From: HXMU1420-13 sp963691715
GTDB taxonomy: Bacteria > Bacteroidota > Rhodothermia > Balneolales > Balneolaceae
Assembly (NCBI GenBank): GCA_963691715.1
Contig: OY829281.1
Span: 1 to 64,000, forward strand
DNA: 64,000 nt
Direction: 5' to 3'
How positions within the stretch are numbered: position 1 is the first letter of the stretch; every line of letters begins with the position of its first letter. Both the position numbers and the translations under genes were made by a program. Below, in pieces: positions 45,314 to 54,528 of the stretch. Below the pieces are notes generated by a model that saw only the letters and a program-made list of their open reading frames with translations, had not been told where the DNA came from and made no database searches.

Positions 45314-46132
45314 TTAATTTACTGTTATTGATTCCACAACAGTTTCTGATACTTTTTCACCATCAGCATAACTAGTTGTTAAAAAAGCGTAAGAAACACC
45401 ATCAACGGTTGTCCAATTTGAATATCTAGTTTCAGATGCTACAAAAGAACCAGTTTGTGGGTTTAGATCATTTTTTCTAGATAAAAACGGAAGATGTGTT
45501 TCTTTATCAAGTAAAAAAGTAATTGTTTTGTCACCTTCAATATTTATCACATTATATTCGGAATTCTCAAAAGTTTCTGTACCCATGTACTCTACAGTAA
45601 GATTTTCATGGTTTAAAGCTATTCTTATGTAACTATTTTTAATTTCTTCAAACATGGGTTGAGACATCATTGGTGGGAGAGGTTGTTCTTGTCCCATCAT
45701 TTTCATGATACCTGCCCCATTTTGTAATTCCATTGTAATAGTACCTTGAGGTGTAACTAAGTCTGCAACCATACTTATTTCATCATAGTTAATTGTTGAT
45801 TCACTCTGGATATCCATGTTGCCCATTGGAGTAATTTGGGTAACTATTGATTTGGAGCTTATACTTGAAGCTTTAGTACCCGTTGAAATTATTGCTTCAG
45901 CCATTTGTTTTAGCCAAGTTTTTCCTGCTTCAGCATCACCAGATATTTTTTCTTCTTTCGAAATAGGTTGAGGTATGGTTATATCAATAATATTAACAGT
46001 GCCGTATTTATCCAATTGGGTCCCAATTTCTGAGGCATTACCGACAACTAAAATCTGTACTTGATCTGGTTTTATATATTTTTTTGCTACACGTTGAATG
46101 TCATCAGAAGAAACAACTTTTAATTCTTCCAC
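45314..46132 (-). CDS. M16 peptidase-like protein, 3' part after frameshift
   Basis: 272 residues read from a GTG (46132) in the frame that continues the M16 protein. The first 55 residues (EELKVVSSDDIQRVAKKYI, then PDQVQILVVGN) are the end of the M16 C-terminal domain. The remaining 190 residues form a beta-rich extra domain (IESITVN end; segments TVEYMGTETFENSEYNVINI) resembling the LolA/lipoprotein-carrier-like domains fused to some Bacteroidota M16 proteins. It cannot fold as an M16 domain alone. One extra T in the T6 run at 46142-46147 would join it to the ORF at 46120-47376, giving ADFFDQYVEELKVV. A terminator follows at 45273-45298. Confidence 0.75.
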   Translation of the reverse strand: MEELKVVSSDDIQRVAKKYIKPDQVQILVVGNASEIGTQLDKYGTVNIIDITIPQPISKEEKISGDAEAGKTWLKQMAEAIISTGTKASSISSKSIVTQITPMGNMDIQSESTINYDEISMVADLVTPQGTITMELQNGAGIMKMMGQEQPLPPMMSQPMFEEIKNSYIRIALNHENLTVEYMGTETFENSEYNVINIEGDKTITFLLDKETHLPFLSRKNDLNPQTGSFVASETRYSNWTTVDGVSYAFLTTSYADGEKVSETVVESITVN

Positions 46133-47376
46133 ATATTGATCAAAAAATCAGCTGGTAAATTATTGTATTCATAATTGATGCGTTCATTTAATATTTTATT
46201 TTTACTATCATATCTAAAAATTAATGAATTAAGCATTCTTTCTTTTGCTTCTTCTAATTCATCGCTACTTACTGCTTCATTTTGAAGTTTTTCTACTTCA
46301 ACTAGCATTGCATCAATGGCCTCTGAGCTTGTTGAACTCTTAGTCATCACACCAGTGTAAAATATACCAGGGTAATAGATGTTGCTTGTGTATGATCCAA
46401 ATACAGAGTAAGCCAATCCTAAGTCTGAACGTACAGATTGCAGTAAACGTCCAGAAAAACCACCACTAAGGATTTCATTCATAAGTTGTAGAGCTGCATA
46501 ATCTGGATTTTCTCTTAAACCACCAATATGTCCTAAAAAAATAAAGCTTTGATTAACATCTGGTTTGTCAATTAAATTAACAGTACTTGGATACTGATAA
46601 GTAACTTCAGGATAGACTAACATGGTTTCAGATCCTGCTTCAATACTACCAAAAGCTTCTTTTAACTTTCGTTTCATATCGCGAGTATTAAAATCACCAA
46701 TTACTCCAATAGTCATATTATTGCCAACAAAGGCGTTTTTATGAAATGCGACCAAATCTTCTTTTGTTATTGCGTCAAGGGTTGCGTATTCAGTTTGGCT
46801 AGTATATGGAGTATCTTCGCCATATAAGAGTTTAAAGAATTCTCTTGATGCAATACTTTGTTGGTCGTCATTTCTTCTGGATATATTGGAACGAGATTGG
46901 GTTTTAGCTAAGTCGATTTTATCTTGAGGGAAGGCTGGGTTTTGAATTAAATCAATGAATACTGGTAGTAATTCATCAAAATTTTCTTTCAATAAATTCA
47001 TACTTGCTCCACCTGAGTTCATGCCAATAAATGTACTCATATAAGCAGCTTTGTCTTCCAATAACGTATTGAGTTCATCTGAAGGATAGTTCAAAGATCC
47101 ACCTTCTCGCATTACGCGCCCTGTCATTGCTGCTAGACCTGTCTTTTCTAGGGGTTCAATTAAACTGCCTGTTCGTACCGTTACATTTACGCGGATAAGT
47201 GGTAATTCTTTATCTTCTAGTAAGAAAAAAGTTATTCCATTGTCCAGAGTAATGGTTTCAACGTCTGATTTAGTAAACTCATTTAATTTCGGGTATATAA
47301 TATCATCATATTTTTTCTGCGCCATTGCAGAAGCCGAAAGCATTAAAATGCAAATTGATAGGATAAATCGTTTCAT
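46120..47376 (-). CDS. M16 peptidase-like protein (non-catalytic subunit), 5' part before frameshift
   Basis: 418 residues with a signal peptide (about 1-19, ending AMAQ). The N-terminal M16 domain lacks the zinc motif HxxEH, as in the inactive partner of paired M16 peptidases. The C-terminal M16 half has LSGGFSGRLLQSVRSDLGLAYSVFG, containing the substrate-binding Arg/Tyr pair. The frame runs into NLPADFLINMWKN and stops, whereas relatives read ADFxxQY; the correct continuation is in the next frame at 45314-46132. A one-base deletion in a T6 run (46142-46147) accounts for it. The gene lies 15 bases after the catalytic partner. Confidence 0.85.
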   Translation of the reverse strand: MKRFILSICILMLSASAMAQKKYDDIIYPKLNEFTKSDVETITLDNGITFFLLEDKELPLIRVNVTVRTGSLIEPLEKTGLAAMTGRVMREGGSLNYPSDELNTLLEDKAAYMSTFIGMNSGGASMNLLKENFDELLPVFIDLIQNPAFPQDKIDLAKTQSRSNISRRNDDQQSIASREFFKLLYGEDTPYTSQTEYATLDAITKEDLVAFHKNAFVGNNMTIGVIGDFNTRDMKRKLKEAFGSIEAGSETMLVYPEVTYQYPSTVNLIDKPDVNQSFIFLGHIGGLRENPDYAALQLMNEILSGGFSGRLLQSVRSDLGLAYSVFGSYTSNIYYPGIFYTGVMTKSSTSSEAIDAMLVEVEKLQNEAVSSDELEEAKERMLNSLIFRYDSKNKILNERINYEYNNLPADFLINMWKN

Positions 47377-47391
47377 AATGAATAATAATTT

Positions 47392-48897
47392 TTAAGATTC
47401 AATTTTTTCAGTTCTAGCGACCGTTCGATTTTTTTTGATTAAATATTTTTCAGCAACCCTTTGAACGTCTTCTAAAGAAACTGCTTCGTATCGATCAAGT
47501 TGATAAAAAATATCTTTCCAACTTCCACTAGCAATATGGGTACTAACAAATTGAGAAGCCAATCCAGTATTATTTGCTAGACCTCTAATTATGCCCGCAC
47601 GAAGATTAGTTTTTACTCGATCTAATTGTTCTTGTGTTACATTACCCTCTTTGATTAATTCAAATTCTTCATACATAGAATTCTCTAAACTATCCAAACC
47701 TACTCCTGTATTTGGTACTAAGAGAGATAGAAACAGTCCTGGGTATCTTGTTCCCGGAATTCCTTCGATATTTTGAACTTGGAGAGCAAGTTGCTGTTCT
47801 TCTACCAGTTTTTTATAAAGAATAGATGTTCTTCCAGAACTTAAAATTCTAGCTAATACCGTTAAAGGTTCAAAATCTGGATGATTTCCTTCAACTGTGT
47901 GATAACCTACTACAATAATCGGTTGAGAGTTGCCTTCTATAGTTACTCTTCGTTCCCCTCTTTGCTCTGGTTCTATGGTGGTTACAGGAGGCGCGATTTT
48001 TCCTTTACCTGCCATATCACCAAAATATTTTTCTGCTAATTCTTTAACCCTTTTAGGATCGACATCACCTGCAATACCAAAGGTTATATTAGATGGAACA
48101 TAATATTTCTCATAAAAACGTTGTGCATCTTCAATAGTCGAGGCGGTTATGTCAGAATCCCAACCAACAATTGGTCTACCATAAGGGTGGGCAGAGTAAG
48201 CAACTGCAAAAAAATCTTCAATTAATCTACCAATTGGGCTTGATTCAGTTCTCATTCTTCGTTCTTCACGAACTACTTCTTTTTCAACATAAAACTCTCT
48301 ATATGTGGGTTGCATAAACCTGCCAGCTTCAAGTGCAAACCACAATTCAATTTTATTTGATGGGAGACTATAAAAATAGTTGGTGTAATCCCAACTAGTA
48401 CTGGCGTTCATCCCAACCCCACCATTTCGGTCGATGATTTGAGAGAATTCATTATTTACTACGAATTTTTTTGCTTCATCTTGTAAAACCTGAAATTCAT
48501 CCCATTTTTTTGACATAAAATTGGTATCAGGATTAGAAGCATATGATTCATAAAGCCATGCTTTATAAACTTCATCCATTTTGTCAATTACCTTTTTTTC
48601 TTCTTCCCAATCAGTGGTTCCAACATAATGATCTCCTTTAAAAGCGAGATGTTCAAAAATATGAGCAATTCCTGTATTTCCAACAGGTTCGTCTATTCCA
48701 CCAACGTTAACTTGTGTGTAGAAGCTAGCAACGGGTGCATCATGTCTTTCGATTACGATGAAATGGAGTCCATTATCAAGTGTGAATTCAGTAACCTTTT
48801 TTTCAAATTCTTCAAGATATTGTGCTTTTAAGCCATGTGTTGAGATGGTTAAAATCATGGCGAAAATCACCATGTATTGCAGTCCTTTTAATCTCAT
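47392..48897 (-). CDS. M16 zinc peptidase, catalytic subunit
   Basis: 501 residues with a signal peptide (about 1-25, ending LKAQ). The zinc-binding inverse motif HxxEH is H79, E82 and H83 in IAHIFEHLAFKG, with the distal Glu in EAGRFMQPTYREF. The C-terminal half of the M16 fold is present (GRTSILYKKLVEEQQLAL). It is the active partner of the frameshifted M16 gene 15 bases downstream, and the two normally form a heterodimeric clamshell peptidase in the periplasm. It lies downstream of, and in the same direction as, the interrupted GntR gene. Confidence 0.92.
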   Translation of the reverse strand: MRLKGLQYMVIFAMILTISTHGLKAQYLEEFEKKVTEFTLDNGLHFIVIERHDAPVASFYTQVNVGGIDEPVGNTGIAHIFEHLAFKGDHYVGTTDWEEEKKVIDKMDEVYKAWLYESYASNPDTNFMSKKWDEFQVLQDEAKKFVVNNEFSQIIDRNGGVGMNASTSWDYTNYFYSLPSNKIELWFALEAGRFMQPTYREFYVEKEVVREERRMRTESSPIGRLIEDFFAVAYSAHPYGRPIVGWDSDITASTIEDAQRFYEKYYVPSNITFGIAGDVDPKRVKELAEKYFGDMAGKGKIAPPVTTIEPEQRGERRVTIEGNSQPIIVVGYHTVEGNHPDFEPLTVLARILSSGRTSILYKKLVEEQQLALQVQNIEGIPGTRYPGLFLSLLVPNTGVGLDSLENSMYEEFELIKEGNVTQEQLDRVKTNLRAGIIRGLANNTGLASQFVSTHIASGSWKDIFYQLDRYEAVSLEDVQRVAEKYLIKKNRTVARTEKIES

Positions 48898-48976
48898 ATA
48901 TTGGATTTTATTAGTTTATTATTTCTACAAATATCTATAATTGATAGCAATCAAAAAAGTTATTTATATATTAAAT

Positions 48977-49753
48977 TTAGGATGGAATTCTTTTAATGGA
49001 AGACCATCCCCGGGAGTCCCCCTTTTCGGTATCTCTCCGAAAAAGTTCCATTTCATAAGAAATGAAAGCCGGATTATTATACCTTATTTGATAATAAATT
49101 TTTTTTCCCCCATTTGTTTTGGAACATCTCTTGATTTCCAATAAAGCAGTTTCATGGTCTACAGCTAAGAGTTTAGCAATTCTAGAATCTGCTGTAGATG
49201 CTGATATCGAATATCTACCAGCTCGAATTGGAATTTGAAATTAATCTTCAAATATTTCATATATGGTTCGTTTTTTTAAATCATGATTCATGAGTAAACG
49301 TCCATAATGGAGTGGTAACCATGTTGTATCAAATGCTATCGCTATACGATTAGCATATCTAATTCTTTCTATTTTTATCAAAGGTTTATCTGGAGCTATC
49401 TCAAGTATTGGATTTATGGTACTATTTGCCACTACTTTTTTAAACGATATCAATTTTGAAGAACTTGTTAATCCTGCCTTTCGCATATCTTCTGAAAAAT
49501 CGGTTAATCTTACAAGGTTTGGTTCAGGGTTACTATCTCGAACAAATGCCCCTAATCCTTGTTTTTTGTAAATGTATCCTTCACCTTCAAGTATTTTTAA
49601 CGCGTTTCGAATGGTAATTCGACTTACTTTATAATAGTCACACATTCTCTTTTCTGAAGGTAATTGGTCCCCAGCTATATATACTTTCTGATTTATCGCC
49701 TCAGATAAGTGCTCAACAATTTGCTTATATCGAGGTTTATCTTGATGTATCAA
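48977..49753 (-). pseudogene. GntR/HutC-family transcriptional regulator, interrupted by in-frame TAA
   Basis: A HutC-subfamily regulator of about 258 codons. The winged helix (about 1-70, LPSEKRMCDYYKVSRITIRN, GYIYKKQGLGAFVRD) and the UTRA ligand domain from about residue 80 are both present. TAA at 49241-49243 ends translation after IYEIFED (170 residues), but the same frame continues for 87 further codons with a good UTRA ending (FQIPIRAGRYSISAST, AKLLAVDHETALLEIKRCS, KKIYYQIRYNNPAFISYEME). A GAA-to-TAA change would explain it. The truncated 170-residue product retains the DNA-binding part. It faces the divergent sulfur operon and probably regulated it and itself. Confidence 0.87.
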
Positions 49754-49765
49754 ACGATTTTAATA

Positions 49766-49807
49766 CTTGTTATAACATGTTTATACAAGATAATACAACT
49801 TGTTATC
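49766..49807. promoter_or_regulatory. Candidate GntR/HutC operator (dyad centred on ACATGT)
   Basis: From 49766 to 49789 lies an imperfect dyad: CTTGTTATAA, then ACATGT, then TTATACAAG in mirror. Its two half-sites, CTTGTTATAACATGT and CTTGTATAAACATGT on the opposite strand, differ at two positions. A third half-site, CTTGTTATC, lies at 49799-49807. It lies 13 bases upstream of the regulator start and about 30 bases before the sulfur operon. HutC-type regulators bind such short dyads. Confidence 0.5.
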
Positions 49808-49836
49808 CTAAAAACTAAAACTATTATAATTCGAAA

Positions 49837-50400
49837 ATGTTAGAATTTATATCACAACCTATACCATGGTTTATCGCAGGCCCAATCATTGGGTTAACCT
49901 TACCTATTTTATTATTTATTGGAAATAAGACATTTGGAATATCATCTAGCTTTCAACATTTATGTGCAATGGTTATGCCAAAGAGATTTCCATATTTCAA
50001 TTACGATTGGAAGCAAAAAGGAAAATGGCATCTTCAATTATCGGTTGGAGTAATTCTAGGTGGGTTTTTAGCTTCTTATTTTACCCCTGAAAATTATGAA
50101 GTAAACATTGCGGATAATACTATACGAGTATTAAGAGATTTAGGAATCACAAATTTTAGCGGACTTGTGCCTGAGGAATTATTCAATTGGTCTAGACTTG
50201 GAACAGTGAATGGTTTTATTATGCTAGTTATCGGAGGTTTTCTGATTGGATTTGGCACTCGATATGCCGCTGGGTGTACATCTGGTCATGCAATTACTGG
50301 GTTGGCAACTCTTCAAAAAGCATCTTTAATCGCGGTTTTAGGATTCTTTATAGGAGGGATTATATCCACCTATTTTTTATTACCAATAATTTTAAACTAA
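49837..50400 (+). CDS. YeeE/YedE-family membrane protein (sulfur transport)
   Basis: 187 residues with about five helices and the family signature TRYAAGCTSGHAITGLATLQ (Cys in GCTSGH, about residue 148). YeeE/YedE proteins import thiosulfate or related sulfur compounds through cysteine relays. Here it is a half-size protein, and the next gene supplies the other half. It heads a four-gene operon with a persulfide dioxygenase and TauE/SafE. Confidence 0.87.
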   Translation: MLEFISQPIPWFIAGPIIGLTLPILLFIGNKTFGISSSFQHLCAMVMPKRFPYFNYDWKQKGKWHLQLSVGVILGGFLASYFTPENYEVNIADNTIRVLRDLGITNFSGLVPEELFNWSRLGTVNGFIMLVIGGFLIGFGTRYAAGCTSGHAITGLATLQKASLIAVLGFFIGGIISTYFLLPIILN

Positions 50401-50407
50401 GATTGAA

Positions 50408-50815
50408 ATGAGATATATAATTACAGGTACACTATTCGGTTTTATTCTTATCAAATCAGAAGTAGTCTCGTGGTATAGGATTCAAGAAATGTTTCTTTTT
50501 GATTCATTCCACATGTATGGGATTATTGGTTCTGCAGTTTTGATAGGGTTCATTGGAACTCAACTGATAAAAAAATTTAAACTCAATGATATTTCTGGTA
50601 ACCCAATCGTGATTTCTAATAAAGATAATTCTATGTTTACTAGATATATTATTGGAGGGACATTATTTGGTTTAGGGTGGTCTATTGTAGGTGCGTGCCC
50701 CGGTCCATTATATGCATTAATTGGATCAGGTTATCTAATTTTTGTAGTACCTTTAGTAGCTGCTATTACCGGGGCTGGTGTTTATGGTATAGTACAAAGT
50801 AAAATCCCTCACTAA
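50408..50815 (+). CDS. Second YeeE/YedE-type half protein (DUF6691-like)
   Basis: 135 residues with about four helices. The signature LGWSIVGACPGPLYALIGSG carries the cysteine of the GACPGP motif. It complements the preceding protein, whose signature is GCTSGH; the two together resemble a full YeeE/YedE transporter. The genes are separated by only 7 bases. The likely role is uptake of thiosulfate or another sulfur anion feeding the downstream enzyme. Confidence 0.85.
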   Translation: MRYIITGTLFGFILIKSEVVSWYRIQEMFLFDSFHMYGIIGSAVLIGFIGTQLIKKFKLNDISGNPIVISNKDNSMFTRYIIGGTLFGLGWSIVGACPGPLYALIGSGYLIFVVPLVAAITGAGVYGIVQSKIPH

Positions 50816-50836
50816 CATTAAATTTTATATAAGAAG

Positions 50837-52252
50837 ATGTTTTTTGAACAAATTTTTGAAGAAAAGCTAGCACAATATGCGTACCTAATAGGATGCCAAA
50901 AAAACGGTGAGGCAATTATAATTGACCCCATGAGAGATATTAAACGATATGAGGATCTAGCAGCTAAACATGGTTTAAAAATTGTGGCTGCAGCAGAAAC
51001 TCATATACATGCAGATTATCTAACTGGTATAAGAGAATTCGCTGAAAAAGGGGTAAGCGTATATGTATCGGATGAAGGAAATAAAGATTGGAAATACGAA
51101 TATATAACAAATAGCAAATACCAGTATACACTCTTAAAAGATGGAGACCAATTCAAAATAGGTAACATCAAATTTTCTATAATTCATAGCCCAGGTCACA
51201 CACCAGAGCATATTAGTTTTTTAGTTACTGACGAAGCAACAACAAATCAACCAATGGGTATTCTGTCAGGGGATTTTGTTTTTGTTGGCGATGTTGGACG
51301 CCCTGATTTATTGGAGACTGCAGCTGGGCAAGTTGGTGCCATGGAGGATTCAGCAAAAACAATGTATCTTAGTATAAAGAGGTTTCAAGATTTGCCAGCT
51401 TATCTACAGCTATGGCCTGGTCATGGAGCTGGATCAGCTTGTGGTAAAGCGTTGGGAGCTGTGCCAAAGTCAACTGTTGGGTACGAACAACAATTTAATA
51501 AGTCGATTGCATCTGCAATAAATGAACAACAATTTGTGGATTTCATATTAGAAGGTCAACCAGAACCACCATTCTATTTTGCCAGAATGAAAAGACAGAA
51601 TAAGCTTGGACCAAAAGTTCTTGGTGAAATACCAAAACCTAAAAAAATGAACATTTCTGATCTTTTAGAAAAAACGGCTCATAAAAATACGGTTGTCATA
51701 GATACTAGAAATCGAATAGATTTTATGAATAGTCATTTAAAAGGTTCAATTCTTGCTACTATGAATAAAACTTTTAATACGATTGCTGGCTCTTATGTAA
51801 GCGATGAACAAGATATTTATTTGATTGTAGATGATAGTCAAATAAATGAAGCTGTAGTGGATTTAATTCGAATTGGCTTAGATAATATCAGAGGTTATGT
51901 AACCCCAATTGAACTCTTGAATGCTAAAGATGAATTATTATCTACTGATATAATCAACTTCGAAAGAGTTGATAAGATGATGGAATCTGAACATTATACG
52001 CTTCTAGATGTTCGAAAGAAAACTGAATATGATGAAGGACATGGAGCTGGTGCTCTAAATATTTCACATACACGATTATTAGACCGTATTAGTGAAGTTC
52101 CATTAGAAAAACCTGTAATCGTTCATTGCAAATCTGGAGCGAGAGCTTCTGCAGCTGCTTCATTATTAGAAAGGTTTGGTCACACCGTGCATTACGTAAA
52201 TGATGTAGTTGAACCCTGGTTAGAAAAAAATGATCAATTAGAAAACGTATAG
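50837..52252 (+). CDS. Persulfide dioxygenase-like MBL protein with two rhodanese domains
   Basis: 471 residues. The N-terminal MBL-fold domain (about 1-250) has ETHIHADYLTG (H56, H58, D60), the later HSPGHTPEH, SGDFVFVGDVGRPDLL and LWPGHGAGSACG, which is the ETHE1-type iron site; Tyr61 stands where classical MBL enzymes have the second His, as is common in this subgroup. The first rhodanese domain (about 270-355) lacks its catalytic cysteine. The second (about 365-465) has C431 in VHCKSGARAS. The likely role is oxidation of glutathione- or thiol-persulfides to sulfite with sulfur transfer. Confidence 0.9.
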   Translation: MFFEQIFEEKLAQYAYLIGCQKNGEAIIIDPMRDIKRYEDLAAKHGLKIVAAAETHIHADYLTGIREFAEKGVSVYVSDEGNKDWKYEYITNSKYQYTLLKDGDQFKIGNIKFSIIHSPGHTPEHISFLVTDEATTNQPMGILSGDFVFVGDVGRPDLLETAAGQVGAMEDSAKTMYLSIKRFQDLPAYLQLWPGHGAGSACGKALGAVPKSTVGYEQQFNKSIASAINEQQFVDFILEGQPEPPFYFARMKRQNKLGPKVLGEIPKPKKMNISDLLEKTAHKNTVVIDTRNRIDFMNSHLKGSILATMNKTFNTIAGSYVSDEQDIYLIVDDSQINEAVVDLIRIGLDNIRGYVTPIELLNAKDELLSTDIINFERVDKMMESEHYTLLDVRKKTEYDEGHGAGALNISHTRLLDRISEVPLEKPVIVHCKSGARASAAASLLERFGHTVHYVNDVVEPWLEKNDQLENV

Positions 52253-52253
52253 T

Positions 52254-53009
52254 ATGTTTTGGGCCTTTTTAGGTGCACTATTAATCGGAATATCACTTGG
52301 ACTTTTAGGTTCAGGAGGATCCATATTAACGGTACCTGTTCTAATCTATTTAGTGGGAGAACCAGAGAAAGTTGCCATAGCAGAGTCTCTTGGTATCGTT
52401 ACAGCAATTAGCCTATTTGGAATGCTACCCTATGCAATCCGTAAATTAGTACATTGGAACAGTGTAGTTTATTTTGGAATTCCAGGAATGCTAGGAACGT
52501 ATGGTGGAGCCTCACTATCGGCATATATTTCAGGAAACACCCAACTTATCATTTTTGCATTGGTAATGATTGTTGCAGCAGTCTTGATGATCAAGAATAA
52601 AGTGGTTGACGAAAATCAAAAAAAGCTCAGCATCTCAAATTCCGTACTTATTATCGAAGGGTTGGGAGTTGGCCTACTAACGGGCTTAGTAGGCGTAGGA
52701 GGTGGTTTTTTAATTATCCCTGCTTTAGTACTTGTTGCAGGATTAGAAATGCGCATGGCTGTTGGAACAAGTCTATTTATTATTGCAGCTAAAAGTGCAT
52801 TAGGTTTTTATAAGTATCTAGACGTGCTTCGAACTGAAAAATTAAATGTGAATTGGGAATTACTAGCTATCTTCACAGTTATTGGAATTATAGGAAGTTT
52901 TGTGGGTAGTCGATTAAGTCAGAAAGTTCCACAACAAGCGCTTAAAAAAGTATTTGGCTTTTTCTTAATTGCAATGGGTGTGTTTATTCTCGGAAGTAAC
53001 CTATTTTAG
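52254..53009 (+). CDS. TauE/SafE-family sulfite exporter-like membrane protein
   Basis: 251 residues with about eight helices arranged as two repeats. Repeat signatures are LGLLGSGGSILTVPVLIYLVG near residue 17 (shown within limit as LGLLGSGGSILTVPVLIYL) and LLTGLVGVGGGFLIIPALVL near 145. Family members export sulfite, sulfoacetate or related anions. It starts one base after the persulfide dioxygenase stop, so it probably removes the sulfite that the dioxygenase produces. Confidence 0.9.
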   Translation: MFWAFLGALLIGISLGLLGSGGSILTVPVLIYLVGEPEKVAIAESLGIVTAISLFGMLPYAIRKLVHWNSVVYFGIPGMLGTYGGASLSAYISGNTQLIIFALVMIVAAVLMIKNKVVDENQKKLSISNSVLIIEGLGVGLLTGLVGVGGGFLIIPALVLVAGLEMRMAVGTSLFIIAAKSALGFYKYLDVLRTEKLNVNWELLAIFTVIGIIGSFVGSRLSQKVPQQALKKVFGFFLIAMGVFILGSNLF

Positions 53010-53065
53010 TATATTGTCGATATTGGTTTAAACACTTTCAATAATCAATCAAATCTATGTGGATG

Positions 53066-54358
53066 CTACCGCTTACCGATCCAATACAATCCACTTCCTA
53101 TTAGAATAAATAACAGTGTCATCCAAATATTGGTAAAACTAACTTGAAACATTAGCCAAATACATGCAATTATTCCTAAAATGGGAATAGAATATCCCCA
53201 TTTTAATGTAAAAGTGGTATTGCTTTGATATTTTATTCGAAGTTTTGGTATTGATGCACAGGTTATGATATATAGAAAAAGTCTTGACAAAACGGTCATA
53301 GCAGCCAATATTGTAAATGAACTCATTGCTGCACCAATAAAAGCACAACCGCCAAAAAAGAAAATTGAATTAGCTGGGGTAAGAAATTTTGGATGTACAT
53401 TCCCAAACCATTTAGGTAGGGATTGATCAAGAGATAAAGCATAAGTAAGCCTAGTAGTCGAAAACATATTACTCATTAAATTTGCAGCTACTGAAGTAAC
53501 AATACCCATCATTAACAGAGATGCACCTAACTCACCAAAAAGGGCAGAAGAGGCATCTAATAAAGGAGTTGAAGATTCAGAAAGATTTGGTACAGCAGCT
53601 TCTGCAACTAACTGAATTAACATGTACAAAATCACAACGGAAAAAATACCATAAATAAGTGCTCTAGGCATATTCTTTTGTGGGTTTTTAGTTTCACCAG
53701 CGGGAATTACTCCTCCTTCAAATCCAACAAAAGCGTAAATCAGCAGAAGAGCAGCAGCGCCAATATTTGACCCTGATGGGATACTTGAATCAAAGCTTGG
53801 AAGTACCTGTGAGCCTAATAAAATTAATCCTCCAAAAACGAGTAAAATTAAAACAGAAAATTTAATGAACGTAAAAAAAGCAAGTGTCTTTACGGAACCA
53901 ATAGACCCAAATATATTAATACCAGTAAGTACACCACAAACAGATGCTAATACTATTAAACGCCCTATTCCTTGGCTAGCTGGTTCAAAAAAATACCCAA
54001 TACTTTCAACTAATAGAACAGAATTAGCAGAAAATGAAATCAGTCTGGCGACATAATACAACCAGCCACTTTGAAATCCCAAAAATGGTCCAAATGCTTC
54101 AGTACCATATCTTACAGGTCCTCCAGTTCCTTTAAAATAAGAACCTGCTTCAGCAAAACATAGGATAACTGGTACTATTAGTAATGCACAAAATGCATAG
54201 ATCCATACACTATAATCACCTGCAAGCTCAGATGCCCCACTTGGTAAACCAAATATTCCAGCACCAATTAGGCCATTTACCACAAGAAGCCAAATCCCCC
54301 AAGTTCCTAATTTTCTCGGTAGTAGTTCTTCTGTTGTAGTTTGTGTTTGAATAGCCAT
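53066..54358 (-). CDS. APC-superfamily amino acid permease
   Basis: 430 residues with 12 helices. The first helix has the APC signature VNGLIGAGIFGLPSGASELAG. KGTGGPVRYGTEAFGPFLGF between helices 2 and 3 and FVGFEGGVIPAGETKNPQKN after helix 6 are family landmarks. It is a proton- or cation-coupled transporter of amino acids or amines; specificity cannot be assigned. It is transcribed alone, converging with the sulfur operon. Confidence 0.92.
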   Translation of the reverse strand: MAIQTQTTTEELLPRKLGTWGIWLLVVNGLIGAGIFGLPSGASELAGDYSVWIYAFCALLIVPVILCFAEAGSYFKGTGGPVRYGTEAFGPFLGFQSGWLYYVARLISFSANSVLLVESIGYFFEPASQGIGRLIVLASVCGVLTGINIFGSIGSVKTLAFFTFIKFSVLILLVFGGLILLGSQVLPSFDSSIPSGSNIGAAALLLIYAFVGFEGGVIPAGETKNPQKNMPRALIYGIFSVVILYMLIQLVAEAAVPNLSESSTPLLDASSALFGELGASLLMMGIVTSVAANLMSNMFSTTRLTYALSLDQSLPKWFGNVHPKFLTPANSIFFFGGCAFIGAAMSSFTILAAMTVLSRLFLYIITCASIPKLRIKYQSNTTFTLKWGYSIPILGIIACIWLMFQVSFTNIWMTLLFILIGSGLYWIGKR

Positions 54359-54528
54359 AAATCTATTGTGGGTGAAACTCGAGTATTATAGCACTATAAT
54401 TAAAGACTTGGTAAAGAATTATAAAAAATAAGCAAATCGAACAGGATAAGATATATATCATAGGTATTTTACTATTTGTATCATACCATCTTGTAGCAGT
54501 AGGTTATCAACCGTAAATGTTTTAACTA

